From: G020354785 sp964521285
Lineage (GTDB): Bacteria; Bacteroidota; Bacteroidia; Bacteroidales; UBA10428
DNA: 64,000 bases
Reading direction: 5' to 3'
Assembly (NCBI GenBank): GCA_964521285.1
Contig: CAZFQS010000008.1
Location: 95,852 to 159,851 of the forward strand
Under the pieces are notes generated by a model, which was not told the origin of the DNA, did not search any database, and was given only the letters and a program-made list of their open reading frames with translations. Below, one piece after another: positions 15,826 through 24,039 of the stretch; the first letter of the stretch is position 1; each line of letters starts with the position of its first letter. The translations under genes and the position numbers were made by a program.

Positions 15826-18758
15826 ACTGTCACTCATATTACAGCTTGCGCTACGGAACGATGTCTGTGGAAAAGCTGGTTGCCGGGGCAAAAAGGAATG
15901 GGATATCTTTTCTTGCTCTTACCGACATCAACAATACTATGGGTACTATCGATTTTATCAGGGAATGCAGACTAAACAATATAAAACCTGTTGCCGGCAT
16001 CGAATTCAGGGATGATGAAAACAAATTATTATATACTGCCATAGCAAAGAATAATGCCGGGTTCAGGGAAATAAACGAATTTCTGACCTGGCACAACCTG
16101 AACGATGCTCCTCTCCCTCCCTGCCCTCCGGTTTTCAGTAATGCATACGTTATTTACCCGTTTCAGTCAGATCTGCCCCGCAAATTAAAAGAAAATGAAT
16201 TTGCAGGTATAAAACCTGAGGAGATAAGAAAGCTTATATCTTCACGATTCCGTTATAACCAGTCTCAGCTTGTTGCTTTTCAACCGGTGACTTTTTCGGA
16301 AGAAACCGATTATGTATTACATAAGCATCTGAGGGCAATAGACAATAATACACTTTTAAGCAAACTTACGGCATCTCAGCTGGCTTCACCCAGAGAAAAG
16401 CTGCTTCCTCCCGATCTTCTATGTATTGCTTATGAAGATTATCCGCAAATTATAAGAAATACAGAAAGACTGGCACAGGAATGCAGTATTGACTTTAATT
16501 ATAATACTGTTAAGAATAAGCAAACCTTTACCGGAAGCAGATATGACGATAAAATTTTACTCGAAAAATTAACCTATGATGGTCTTGATTACCGGTATGG
16601 AAAATCCGATAAAGAAGCATTGAAGCGTGTTAAACATGAGCTGGAGGTAATTGACAGACTCGGATTTTCAGCATATTTTCTGATTACCTGGGATATTATC
16701 CGCTATTCAATGAGCCGTGGTTTTTACCATGTCGGAAGAGGCAGCGGTGCTAACAGTATTGTTGCTTATTGCCTTAAGATCACTGACGTCGATCCTATTG
16801 AACTGAATCTTTATTTCGAACGTTTCATCAATCCTAAACGAACATCTCCGCCTGATTTTGATATTGACTATTCATGGAAGGACCGTGATGAAGTACAGGA
16901 TTATATCTTTAAACGTTACGGGGTAAAGCATACTGCTTTGCTTGGAACCATCAGCACTTTCAAGGATCGGTCAATTTTTCGCGAACTGGGTAAGGTCTAT
17001 GGCTTACCCAAAGAAGAGATTGATTTCCTTGTAACCGACCCCTCTGCAGATATAAATAAGAATGCGATTACAGAAAAAATGTTCTATTTAGGCAGCCTGT
17101 TAATGAATTTTCCTAATATTCGCAGTATTCATGCAGGAGGAATTATTATATCAGAAGAACCTGTCACCTCATATACTGCCCTTGATTTGCCTCCCAAAGG
17201 ATTTCCGACAACCCAGTTTGACATGTATATGGCTGATGAAATAGGTTTTGAAAAACTGGATATCCTCAGTCAGAGGGGAATTGGACATATTAATGAAAGT
17301 GTGGAAATTATTATGGAAAACAGGGGATTAAAAATCGATGTCCACCAGGTTAAGAAATTCAAGCAGGATGAAAAGATTAATCAAAAACTGTATAACGGGG
17401 AAACAAACGGTTGTTTCTATATCGAAAGTCCTGCGATGCGCGGACTGCTGAAAAAACTGCGCTGTGATAATTATCTGGGCCTTGTGGCTGCAAGTTCTAT
17501 TATTCGCCCCGGCGTAGCTAAATCAGGAATGATGAAAGAATATATAAAACGCTTTCATAACCCGGACAATTTCGAATATCTTCACCCTGTAATGAAGGAG
17601 CAACTTCAGGAAACTTACGGGGTAATGGTATATCAGGAGGATGTTATAAAAATTTGCCATCATTTTGCCGGACTGGACTTATCAGATGCTGATATATTAC
17701 GCAGGGCAATGGCCGGAAGGTTTCGATCCGGAAAGGAATTTGAACGTATACAGGGAAAGTTTTTTGACAACTGCAGAGAACGAGGATATGCTGATGAGCT
17801 TACACGGGAAGTGTGGAGACAAATTGCCTCATTTGCAGGTTATGCTTTTTCCAAGGCTCATTCTGCATCTTATGCTGTTGAAAGCTATCAGAGCCTGTAC
17901 CTGAAGACATACTTTCCTGTCGAATTCATGGTGGCTGTTATAAATAATTTCGGGGGATTTTACAGAACCTGGGTATACATCAATGAGGCCAGGCGTTCAG
18001 GGGGAAATATACATCTGCCGTGTGTGAATAACAGTCACTATAAAACATGTATTTATAAAACTGATATTTACCTGGGATTTATTCATATTCTTAATCTTGA
18101 GACCCGGGTAGCTGATGCTATTGTTGAAAATAGAAAAAAAAACGGTAGCTATAAAAGCCTTGAAGATTTTGTACAAAGGGTCCATATTGGCATTGAGCAG
18201 CTTGTTATTCTTATACGCCTGGATACGTTCAGGTTTACCGGAAAGAAAAAAAAACAATTGCTGTGGGAAGCACACATGCTATTAGGAAAAAGCAATAAAG
18301 AGCCTCAGAATAATCTTCTTTTTTACCAAAGTTCCAAAGAATTTAAACTGCCTGAACTTGAACAAAGTGAAATTGAAGATGCCTATGATGAAATTGAACT
18401 GCTCGGATTTCCGGTAACAGTTTCCAGTTTCAACTTATTAAAAACAAAGTACAGAAGCAATATTTTTGCTGAAGATTTACTTCAACATGTTGGGAAAACA
18501 ATCAGGATCCTTGGAGATTTGGTTACTGTCAAAAATGTAAGAACTGTAAAAAAAGAATGGATGCATTTTGGCTGCTTCCTTGATGCCAGAGGTGAATTTT
18601 TTGATACGGTAAATTTCCCTGATTCCCTGAAAAGTTATCCATTTAAGGGATACGGCATTTATCTCATTCTTGGAACTGTTGTAGAGGAATTTGGATTTCC
18701 GTGTATAGAGGTTAAGAAAATGGGAAAACTGCCTTTTGTTAAAGACCCCAGGTATTAA
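15816..18758 (+). CDS. dnaE: Short DNA polymerase III alpha subunit, error-prone DnaE2/ImuC-like
   Basis: 980 residues, shorter than replicative DnaE (about 1,160 or more). The order is PHP domain (1-about 200), polymerase palm with catalytic Asp349 and Asp351 (PPDFDIDY) and Asp482 (FEKLDIL), fingers, HhH region, a clamp-binding-like QNNLLF, and an OB fold (about 890-960). It lacks the tau-binding C-terminal domain. The PHP metal-binding motifs are degenerate (NCHSYYS and TDINN instead of HxHxxxS and DH), so PHP proofreading is unlikely. It overlaps dinB by 10 bp and follows an S24 repressor, so it is most likely the extender polymerase of an inducible mutasome, not the replicase. Confidence 0.9.
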   Translation: MYLNCHSYYSLRYGTMSVEKLVAGAKRNGISFLALTDINNTMGTIDFIRECRLNNIKPVAGIEFRDDENKLLYTAIAKNNAGFREINEFLTWHNLNDAPLPPCPPVFSNAYVIYPFQSDLPRKLKENEFAGIKPEEIRKLISSRFRYNQSQLVAFQPVTFSEETDYVLHKHLRAIDNNTLLSKLTASQLASPREKLLPPDLLCIAYEDYPQIIRNTERLAQECSIDFNYNTVKNKQTFTGSRYDDKILLEKLTYDGLDYRYGKSDKEALKRVKHELEVIDRLGFSAYFLITWDIIRYSMSRGFYHVGRGSGANSIVAYCLKITDVDPIELNLYFERFINPKRTSPPDFDIDYSWKDRDEVQDYIFKRYGVKHTALLGTISTFKDRSIFRELGKVYGLPKEEIDFLVTDPSADINKNAITEKMFYLGSLLMNFPNIRSIHAGGIIISEEPVTSYTALDLPPKGFPTTQFDMYMADEIGFEKLDILSQRGIGHINESVEIIMENRGLKIDVHQVKKFKQDEKINQKLYNGETNGCFYIESPAMRGLLKKLRCDNYLGLVAASSIIRPGVAKSGMMKEYIKRFHNPDNFEYLHPVMKEQLQETYGVMVYQEDVIKICHHFAGLDLSDADILRRAMAGRFRSGKEFERIQGKFFDNCRERGYADELTREVWRQIASFAGYAFSKAHSASYAVESYQSLYLKTYFPVEFMVAVINNFGGFYRTWVYINEARRSGGNIHLPCVNNSHYKTCIYKTDIYLGFIHILNLETRVADAIVENRKKNGSYKSLEDFVQRVHIGIEQLVILIRLDTFRFTGKKKKQLLWEAHMLLGKSNKEPQNNLLFYQSSKEFKLPELEQSEIEDAYDEIELLGFPVTVSSFNLLKTKYRSNIFAEDLLQHVGKTIRILGDLVTVKNVRTVKKEWMHFGCFLDARGEFFDTVNFPDSLKSYPFKGYGIYLILGTVVEEFGFPCIEVKKMGKLPFVKDPRY

Positions 18759-18800
18759 TAGCTATCTTACTATTGAAAGATTTGGTTGCCCCTGTTAACA

Positions 18801-19040
18801 TTAAGCTGCAATATACTCGAAAACATCCTTAATAATATCCCCGTGTGTTAAATAAAATTTTTTCTTCAACCAGGCATGCAACCTGTAAATTTCATATGAC
18901 TTTAACCACTTTAACGATTTTACTAATTCCTTTTTGAACAATTCCTTATTATTACTTACTTTTTCCAGGATTAGTTTCTGATGTTCAAGCATATCAGTAG
19001 TAATTTTCTTCAAGTTACTCCATTTTTGATAAAAAATCAA
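18801..19040 (-). CDS. Small uncharacterised helical protein
   Basis: 79 residues, charged and predicted all-helical by composition (KWSNLKKITTDMLEHQKLILEKV, ELVKSLKWLKSYEIYRLHAWLKKKF, THGDIIKDVFEYIAA). No signal peptide, membrane segment or known motif. The start is a TTG; the next ATG would remove 16 conserved-looking residues. It converges on dnaE with a 42-bp gap. It reads like a real Bacteroidota small protein but I cannot name a family. Confidence 0.5.
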   Translation of the reverse strand: MIFYQKWSNLKKITTDMLEHQKLILEKVSNNKELFKKELVKSLKWLKSYEIYRLHAWLKKKFYLTHGDIIKDVFEYIAA

Positions 19041-19298
19041 CAGCTAAAATTGACAGATTTTATAAATATTTGTTCTGTTTGTTTAAATATTTAAACGCAA
19101 TTTCTTGTAAGTTAGTTTTATGTTGTCAGAATTTTTTTTTTAACAAAAGATATTATTTATAAACAATTTATATAATGATATTTGAACTGGGCTGATTAGG
19201 TCAAGAAAAATATCCGTAAATTTAACCTGCTCCATATAGAACAATTGATTATTTGACTTAATTTTGCAAAGATTCATTTATAATATTATTGATCAGAG

Positions 19299-19523
19299 AT
19301 GCATACTACTATTGGAAAATATTTAATTATCATTGGATTATTTATAGTTATTATAGGAGTACTTTTTTATTTTCTCGGTGATAAGCTGAATTGGATTGGC
19401 CGTCTTCCCGGAGATATAAAAGTAGAAAAAGAGAATCTTAAAATTTTCATACCTTTAACTACTATGATCATAATCAGTATTTTGCTAACCCTTATTTTAA
19501 ATCTGTTTAAAAAAATCTTTTAA
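19299..19523 (+). CDS. DUF2905 family small membrane protein
   Basis: 74 residues with two transmembrane helices (about 7-28 and 50-70) separated by the conserved loop LGDKLNWIGRLPGDIKVEKEN, the family signature of DUF2905. Function is unknown. A TAATTTTG element at 19259-19266, matching the Bacteroidota -7 consensus TAnnTTTG, lies 33 bp before the start. The 258 bp upstream of the gene otherwise shows no ORF. Confidence 0.85.
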   Translation: MHTTIGKYLIIIGLFIVIIGVLFYFLGDKLNWIGRLPGDIKVEKENLKIFIPLTTMIIISILLTLILNLFKKIF

Positions 19524-19610
19524 ATATTAAAAATTTGCTTTTTAGCTCTTTTATTTTAAGAGGAATTTATATTTTTAGGGCCGTAAAACTTTTTATTAAA
19601 AGCTATAAAT

Positions 19611-20303
19611 ATGGGAAAAGGAGATATTAAAACCAGAAGAGGCAAACTATTCCGGGGTACTTACGGTAGACTAAGACGAAAAAAGAAGCTCAAGAAAAGT
19701 CCTTTTGATACTTTATCAAAGGATAAAAAACAAGCTCAGGTTAAAATGCCTGTAGATGAAAAGATTCAGGAACAGGCTGAAGTTGTTGTACAAGAACCTG
19801 AAAAGGTAGTTGAGCAGGAAGAAATGGAAAAGAAGGCTGAAAAAGTAGTTGTGCAGAAAGAAACAGAAAAGAAAGCTGAAAAGGCAGTTGAGCAGGAAGA
19901 AATGGAAAAGAAGGCTGAAAAAGTAGTTGTGCAGAAAGAAACAGAAAAGAAAGCCAAAAAGGCTAAGCCAGAAAAGTTGCCTGAAGAAGTAAAAGAAGTA
20001 AAAGACAAGAAAAAAGAACCAGAGAAGGAAAAGACTTCAGAAGAAAAAATTACAGCGGAACCTGAAAAAGAAAAAGTAACCAAAAAGGCAGAAGCCCCGA
20101 AGCAAAAAACCGCACAAACATCCGTCCAGGCAGGTGAATTAAAGAAAAAAGAAGAAACTAAAGCAGAAAAACATAAGGAAGCACCTGAATCCGGAAAACC
20201 GAAATCAAAGAAACCGGCTGACAAGACAAAAGAAAAATCCAAAGAGACGACTCCATCCAAAACTAAGAAAAAGGAACAGGAGAAGAAACAACCTGCTAAA
20301 TAG
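19611..20303 (+). CDS. Ribosomal protein bTHX domain with a 200-residue charged extension
   Basis: 230 residues. The first 26 (MGKGDIKTRRGKLFRGTYGR...) match the small-subunit protein bTHX (Thx), which in Thermus is only about 27 residues and sits in the 30S head. The rest is a Lys/Glu/Ala-rich low-complexity tail with a 26-residue unit repeated about twice (19812-19954) and many KKAEK-like steps, predicted helical or disordered. Such a tail is much longer than usual for this family and may vary by repeat number. It is a single gene with its own terminator at 20347. The domain call is firm for the N-terminus only; the tail's role is unknown. Confidence 0.75.
   Translation: MGKGDIKTRRGKLFRGTYGRLRRKKKLKKSPFDTLSKDKKQAQVKMPVDEKIQEQAEVVVQEPEKVVEQEEMEKKAEKVVVQKETEKKAEKAVEQEEMEKKAEKVVVQKETEKKAKKAKPEKLPEEVKEVKDKKKEPEKEKTSEEKITAEPEKEKVTKKAEAPKQKTAQTSVQAGELKKKEETKAEKHKEAPESGKPKSKKPADKTKEKSKETTPSKTKKKEQEKKQPAK
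19812..19954 (+). repeat. 78-bp tandem repeat inside the bTHX-like gene
   Basis: Units starting GAGCAGGAAGAAATGGAAAA lie at 19812 and 19890, a period of 78 bp (26 codons). The second copy is complete for about 65 bp before diverging. A partial similar segment precedes them. The near identity of the copies implies a recent duplication. Confidence 0.85.
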
Positions 20304-20346
20304 TATACAGAAAATTACATACCAAAAAGAAAGATAAGCTTTCAAA

Positions 20347-20386
20347 AAAATACCCGGTGTACCGATAGTTCCGGGTATTTTTATTT
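20347..20386 (+). terminator. Rho-independent terminator after the bTHX-like gene
   Basis: The stem AAAATACCCGG (20347-20357) pairs with CCGGGTATTTT (20371-20381) around a 13-nt loop, followed by a T-rich tract. The sequence from here to the start at 20601 shows no further feature. Confidence 0.85.
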
Positions 20387-20600
20387 CTGCCTGAAGGGAA
20401 ATATGTATCTATTTTCAAATTTATTGTGCTAGAATATTAATTAAACTGAGGCATTGTTAATAATTTCTGTTAAATAATGTTAAAATCAAGTGATTAGGGA
20501 ATTAATCGCATTTGTTTTTTTCATAATTTTACATATATTAAAGCAGCATGTTATCTTTCAACAGAATTTTATTATTTGTTTTTCAAATAATCAGAAAGTC

Positions 20601-21362
20601 ATGAAAAATTTATGGAGTTTTTATATTACGAGAGTTTTTTCTTTGATGTCAATATTAGTGATATCCGGTTCTGCTTTCGTCAATTTATCTTTTGCACAAA
20701 AGCAGGAGGACAGCAAACCCAGAATAAATATCGATGTAAACAAGAAATATGATGAAAAAGGAAATATTATTTTGTATGATTCATCTTACTCATATTCATG
20801 GTCAGGACGCGGAAATGATATAGATATTGATTCAGTATTTGAAAATTCTCACCATCATCTTGAATTATATAATTATGATGATGATCATTTTTTCCCCCAT
20901 TCTTATATTTTCCCTGAATTTCCGGATTTTAACCTGGAACCTTTTTTCAGATATAGTGATTCGTCATTTATATGGCATGATGATCTTGATACTGTTTTGA
21001 GACGTAATTTTCATGATGATTTCTTAAATTGGAATTTTGATTATAAACAGTTTGATTATAAATCAATTGACAGTATTATTGATAATTTTCCCTATAGCTT
21101 TCATAACTTCCCGGGAATTCCGGACTGGCATTTTCAACCTTTTGGCCCATGCGACTCAATGGACTTTTGGTACAGCCCTTTTGAAGATAGATTCCCGGAC
21201 AGTTATTTTGATGATTTGGAGAAGCATTTAAAGGAGATGAGAAAATATTTTGAAAAGAATTATGGCTCCTCGCCTGATGGCCATAATAATTTATATCGCA
21301 GGGATTTAAAAGATAAACTTCCGAATAAACCAAAGAAAAATACCATCTCTATTAAAACATAA
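20601..21362 (+). CDS. Secreted Asp/His/Phe/Tyr-rich protein, unknown function
   Basis: 253 residues from ATG 20601; a GTG at 20490 would put 37 residues before the signal peptide and is less likely. The N-terminus (about 1-34, ending VNLSFAQK) is a Sec signal peptide. The mature part is very rich in Asp, His, Phe, Tyr and Ser (SHHHLELYNYDDDHFFPHSY, WHDDLDTVL, DDFLNWNFDYKQFDYKS), a composition that could bind divalent metal. A basic C-terminus follows (KLPNKPKKNTISIKT). No family is recognised. It precedes the DUF2809 gene by 7 bp, so the two are probably co-transcribed. Confidence 0.6.
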   Translation: MKNLWSFYITRVFSLMSILVISGSAFVNLSFAQKQEDSKPRINIDVNKKYDEKGNIILYDSSYSYSWSGRGNDIDIDSVFENSHHHLELYNYDDDHFFPHSYIFPEFPDFNLEPFFRYSDSSFIWHDDLDTVLRRNFHDDFLNWNFDYKQFDYKSIDSIIDNFPYSFHNFPGIPDWHFQPFGPCDSMDFWYSPFEDRFPDSYFDDLEKHLKEMRKYFEKNYGSSPDGHNNLYRRDLKDKLPNKPKKNTISIKT

Positions 21363-21369
21363 ATTCTTA

Positions 21370-21771
21370 ATGGGTCTTTTTAATTATGACTCAAAAGCAA
21401 GGATTATTGCTGTTATTTCATTGCTGATTGTTACACCTGCCGGATTTTATTCAAAGTTTTATAACGGACCTGCCAGTGTATGGGTTAATAACTCTTTTGG
21501 AGGGCTTTTATATGAAATATTCTGGTGTCTGGTGATTTTTTTGCTATTTACCTGGATAAGGGCATGGAAAATCGGACTGGCAGTATTTTTTGTTACCTGC
21601 TTGCTTGAGTCTCTGCAACTATGGAATCCTCAATTTTTAAATTATATACGCAGCTTTTTTATTGGTCAGGCTATTCTGGGAAATTCATTTAGCTGGTCTG
21701 ATTTTATATACTATTTTGCTGGTAGTATTACCGGTACATTATGGATTTTCTTAATAAAGAGGAACACTTAA
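21370..21771 (+). CDS. DUF2809 family integral membrane protein
   Basis: 133 residues with four hydrophobic helices and the family's typical features: TPAGFYSKFYNGPASVWVNNSFGG, then ILGNSFSWSDFIYYFAGSITG near the end. Function is unknown; family members are small inner-membrane proteins. It converges on the T9SS-sorted protein gene with a 32-bp gap. Confidence 0.8.
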   Translation: MGLFNYDSKARIIAVISLLIVTPAGFYSKFYNGPASVWVNNSFGGLLYEIFWCLVIFLLFTWIRAWKIGLAVFFVTCLLESLQLWNPQFLNYIRSFFIGQAILGNSFSWSDFIYYFAGSITGTLWIFLIKRNT

Positions 21772-21803
21772 GTATTCACTATGTCTGTCAGAAATATGAA
21801 TAT

Positions 21804-22718
21804 TTAGCGAAGGAGGTACATTTTACGGGCCTGAGAGAGATCACCTGACTGTATCTGGTAAAAATATATCCCGTTTGATACTTTTCTGCCATTATGATCT
21901 CTGCCGTTCCACCTTATTGAGTGCCTGCCTTTTGGAAACTTTCTGTCAGCAAGTTCAGTAATCTCCTGTCCAAGTATATTAAATATTTTCACCCTGACGT
22001 TTATATCCTCCGGAACCTGAAAGTTAATCTCTGTCTCGGAGTCGAATGGATTAGGATAGTTCTGCTGCAATATAAACTGAAAATTGTACTCGCCTGGTCC
22101 GTTAAAAAATAAAAGAGGGGTATCAAACTCCAGTTCATCAACAATAAAAAATGAACCCTTATGATAATCATTTGAGCCTGTAGGTCCGCAAATAGTAAAA
22201 GTAATTAAACATGTATTGGGAATTTCTTCTGATGTATAATTTATATCAATTGAAAAAGGTGTATATGCGATAGCTCCGGCTTCTATAGACAAAGCCCCTA
22301 TTCCCATACTTGTTGTTTCATGAAACATTATAACAGTTATCTGGAACTTATCTCCTTCAGCAGGATAATACTGATAAAATCCTGAGAATACATAGTGTTT
22401 CTCAGATACTGAAAATCCTAAATTCTCGCTTCCGGGGGGAACTGATGTCAGTATAGGACTTATTAGAGTTTCAACCGGAGGAGAACCTGCTGATAGCACC
22501 TCGCCGCGGGCGCCATAGGTGCCTGAGTGATTGTCAGTAGTTCGTGTTACGGGAATGGCAAAACCCTCCACTGCCTGGAAGGTCCAGTTATCAGGCATTA
22601 GAATATTCGAATACACTGACCAGTTTTCAAAGTCTGTATTTGGAATTTGTGCTTTGGATATAGAAGAAAAAGAGACAATCAATATGAGCAATATTGATTT
22701 TATGTAAATGATTTTCAT
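21804..22718 (-). CDS. T9SS type A sorting-domain protein with jelly-roll-like ectodomain
   Basis: 304 residues: signal peptide (1-23, ending SKAQ), a beta-rich domain starting IPNTDFENWSVYSNILMPDNW (carbohydrate-binding/PCMD-like fold in other Bacteroidota proteins), and a C-terminal type A sorting domain (about 225-304). The sorting domain has LQQNYPNPFDSETEINFQVPE, VKIFNILGQEI, GRHSIRWNGRD and GIYFYQIQSG, ending KMYLLR. It should cross the outer membrane by the type IX system and be cleaved or anchored there. Ligand unknown. The 214 bp upstream, towards metA, has no ORF. Confidence 0.85.
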   Translation of the reverse strand: MKIIYIKSILLILIVSFSSISKAQIPNTDFENWSVYSNILMPDNWTFQAVEGFAIPVTRTTDNHSGTYGARGEVLSAGSPPVETLISPILTSVPPGSENLGFSVSEKHYVFSGFYQYYPAEGDKFQITVIMFHETTSMGIGALSIEAGAIAYTPFSIDINYTSEEIPNTCLITFTICGPTGSNDYHKGSFFIVDELEFDTPLLFFNGPGEYNFQFILQQNYPNPFDSETEINFQVPEDINVRVKIFNILGQEITELADRKFPKGRHSIRWNGRDHNGRKVSNGIYFYQIQSGDLSQARKMYLLR

Positions 22719-22932
22719 TATGACTTCTTGTTAATCCTGCAATAATGTAGCGATATCTTGTAGTAAAATCGTGTTAATATAATATTTAATGTGAAAATTA
22801 AAAAATTTTAGCAAATATAAATATTATTTAGACTTCTGATTTAATTAATTGGTATAGATTATAATTAAGTAGCGTTACAAACTTACAAAAGGTTTTTAAC
22901 AATCCCGCATTTATTTTCAATTTTTCCCTTAT

Positions 22933-23850
22933 TTACTTAATGTCATTGATATTATAAGGAGTCATTTGATATACATAATAATTCAACCAGTTATAATATA
23001 GCAGGTTGGCATGGCTTTTCCATCTAACCTTTGGCGTCTTGCCGGGATCATCTCCTGAAAAATAATTCCTGGGTAATTCAATACTCAGTCCTTTCTTAAG
23101 ATCTCTTTCATATTCTTCCTTAAGAGTAGTCGGATCATATTCAGAATGCCCTGTTACAAAAATCTGGCGCCCGTCCCTTGTCATTACTATATATGTACCG
23201 GCTTCCTGAGATTCAGATACAATTACTAAATCCCTGACTTTTTCAATATCCTCCTTCCTGACCTCTGTGTATCTTGAATGAGGAGCCTGAAATTCTTCAT
23301 CAAATCCCCTGACAAGAGGTATTTTAGAGTCATTTATTGTATGATAAAAAACACCGAACAATTTTTTGTCAAGCATATATTTCGGTATATTGTAATAATG
23401 ATACAGTCCGGCCTGTGCTCCCCAGCAAATGAACATAGTGGAGGTAACATTACATTTTGCCCAGTCCATAATCTCCTTTAATTCTTCCCAGTAATCAATT
23501 TCTTCAAAATCAAGGAGTTCTATTGGTGCCCCGGTAATAATCATTCCGTCAAACTTTCTGTCTCTGATCTCATCATAAGTTTTATAAAAAGCCTGCAAAT
23601 GTTCTATAGGAGTATGCTTGGACACATGATCTTTAGTATGTAATAAGACTATCTCCATCTGTAACGGAGTATTTGAAAGTAACCTGAGAATATGGGTCTC
23701 TGTAGTTATTTTAACGGGCATCAAATTCAATATAACTACCTGCATAGGTCTTATATCCTGATGTGTAGCCCTGGTTTCACGCATCACAAAAATATTTTCC
23801 TCATTAAGAATCTCAATTGCAGGTAAATTGTCAGGAATATTTAAAGGCAT
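22933..23850 (-). CDS. metA: Homoserine O-acyltransferase (MetA family), predicted acetyl-CoA user
   Basis: 305 residues, full length. Catalytic residues are at canonical positions: nucleophile Cys142 (ICWGAQ), His235 and Glu237 (TGHSEYDP). The enzyme activates homoserine for methionine synthesis. Residue 111, which governs acyl specificity in this family, is Glu here (TGAPIELLDFEE). Work on the Bacillus cereus enzyme links Glu111 to acetyl-CoA and Gly111, as in E. coli, to succinyl-CoA, so acetylation is predicted despite the usual succinyltransferase name. A TAATTTTG promoter element lies at 23874-23881 on the minus strand. No SAM riboswitch is seen in the short leader. Confidence 0.93.
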   Translation of the reverse strand: MPLNIPDNLPAIEILNEENIFVMRETRATHQDIRPMQVVILNLMPVKITTETHILRLLSNTPLQMEIVLLHTKDHVSKHTPIEHLQAFYKTYDEIRDRKFDGMIITGAPIELLDFEEIDYWEELKEIMDWAKCNVTSTMFICWGAQAGLYHYYNIPKYMLDKKLFGVFYHTINDSKIPLVRGFDEEFQAPHSRYTEVRKEDIEKVRDLVIVSESQEAGTYIVMTRDGRQIFVTGHSEYDPTTLKEEYERDLKKGLSIELPRNYFSGDDPGKTPKVRWKSHANLLYYNWLNYYVYQMTPYNINDIK

Positions 23851-23873
23851 ATTATTTTGTTTATAATAAGTGG

Positions 23874-23881
23874 CAAAATTA
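23874..23881 (-). promoter_or_regulatory. Candidate -7 promoter element for metA
   Basis: The minus strand reads TAATTTTG, matching the Bacteroidota TAnnTTTG consensus, 23 bp before the metA ATG. A TTTTTG lies 22 bp further upstream, slightly beyond the usual 19-21 bp spacing. Confidence 0.35.
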
Positions 23882-24039
23882 GTGATATATTATTTACAGG
23901 CATCAAAAATTGTATTATATTTAATTTAAACAAACCTGCTTATACAATGCTATTTAATTAACTGAAAATAAATGTATTACAACTTTGGCATTCTATTTGC
24001 AGCTAAAATTTTGTAGAATTTAATTTAAAATTTAAAGAC

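Noticed and set aside
19766..20260. 165-codon open frame on the minus strand, Ser/Phe-rich
   Set aside because: It is the exact antisense of the Lys/Glu-rich repeat tail of the bTHX-like gene; the open frame is a by-product of codon bias (AAG/GAA read backwards).
23851..24039. Possible SAM riboswitch upstream of metA
   Set aside because: The leader between the promoter element and ATG is only about 20 nt, too short for any known SAM riboswitch.
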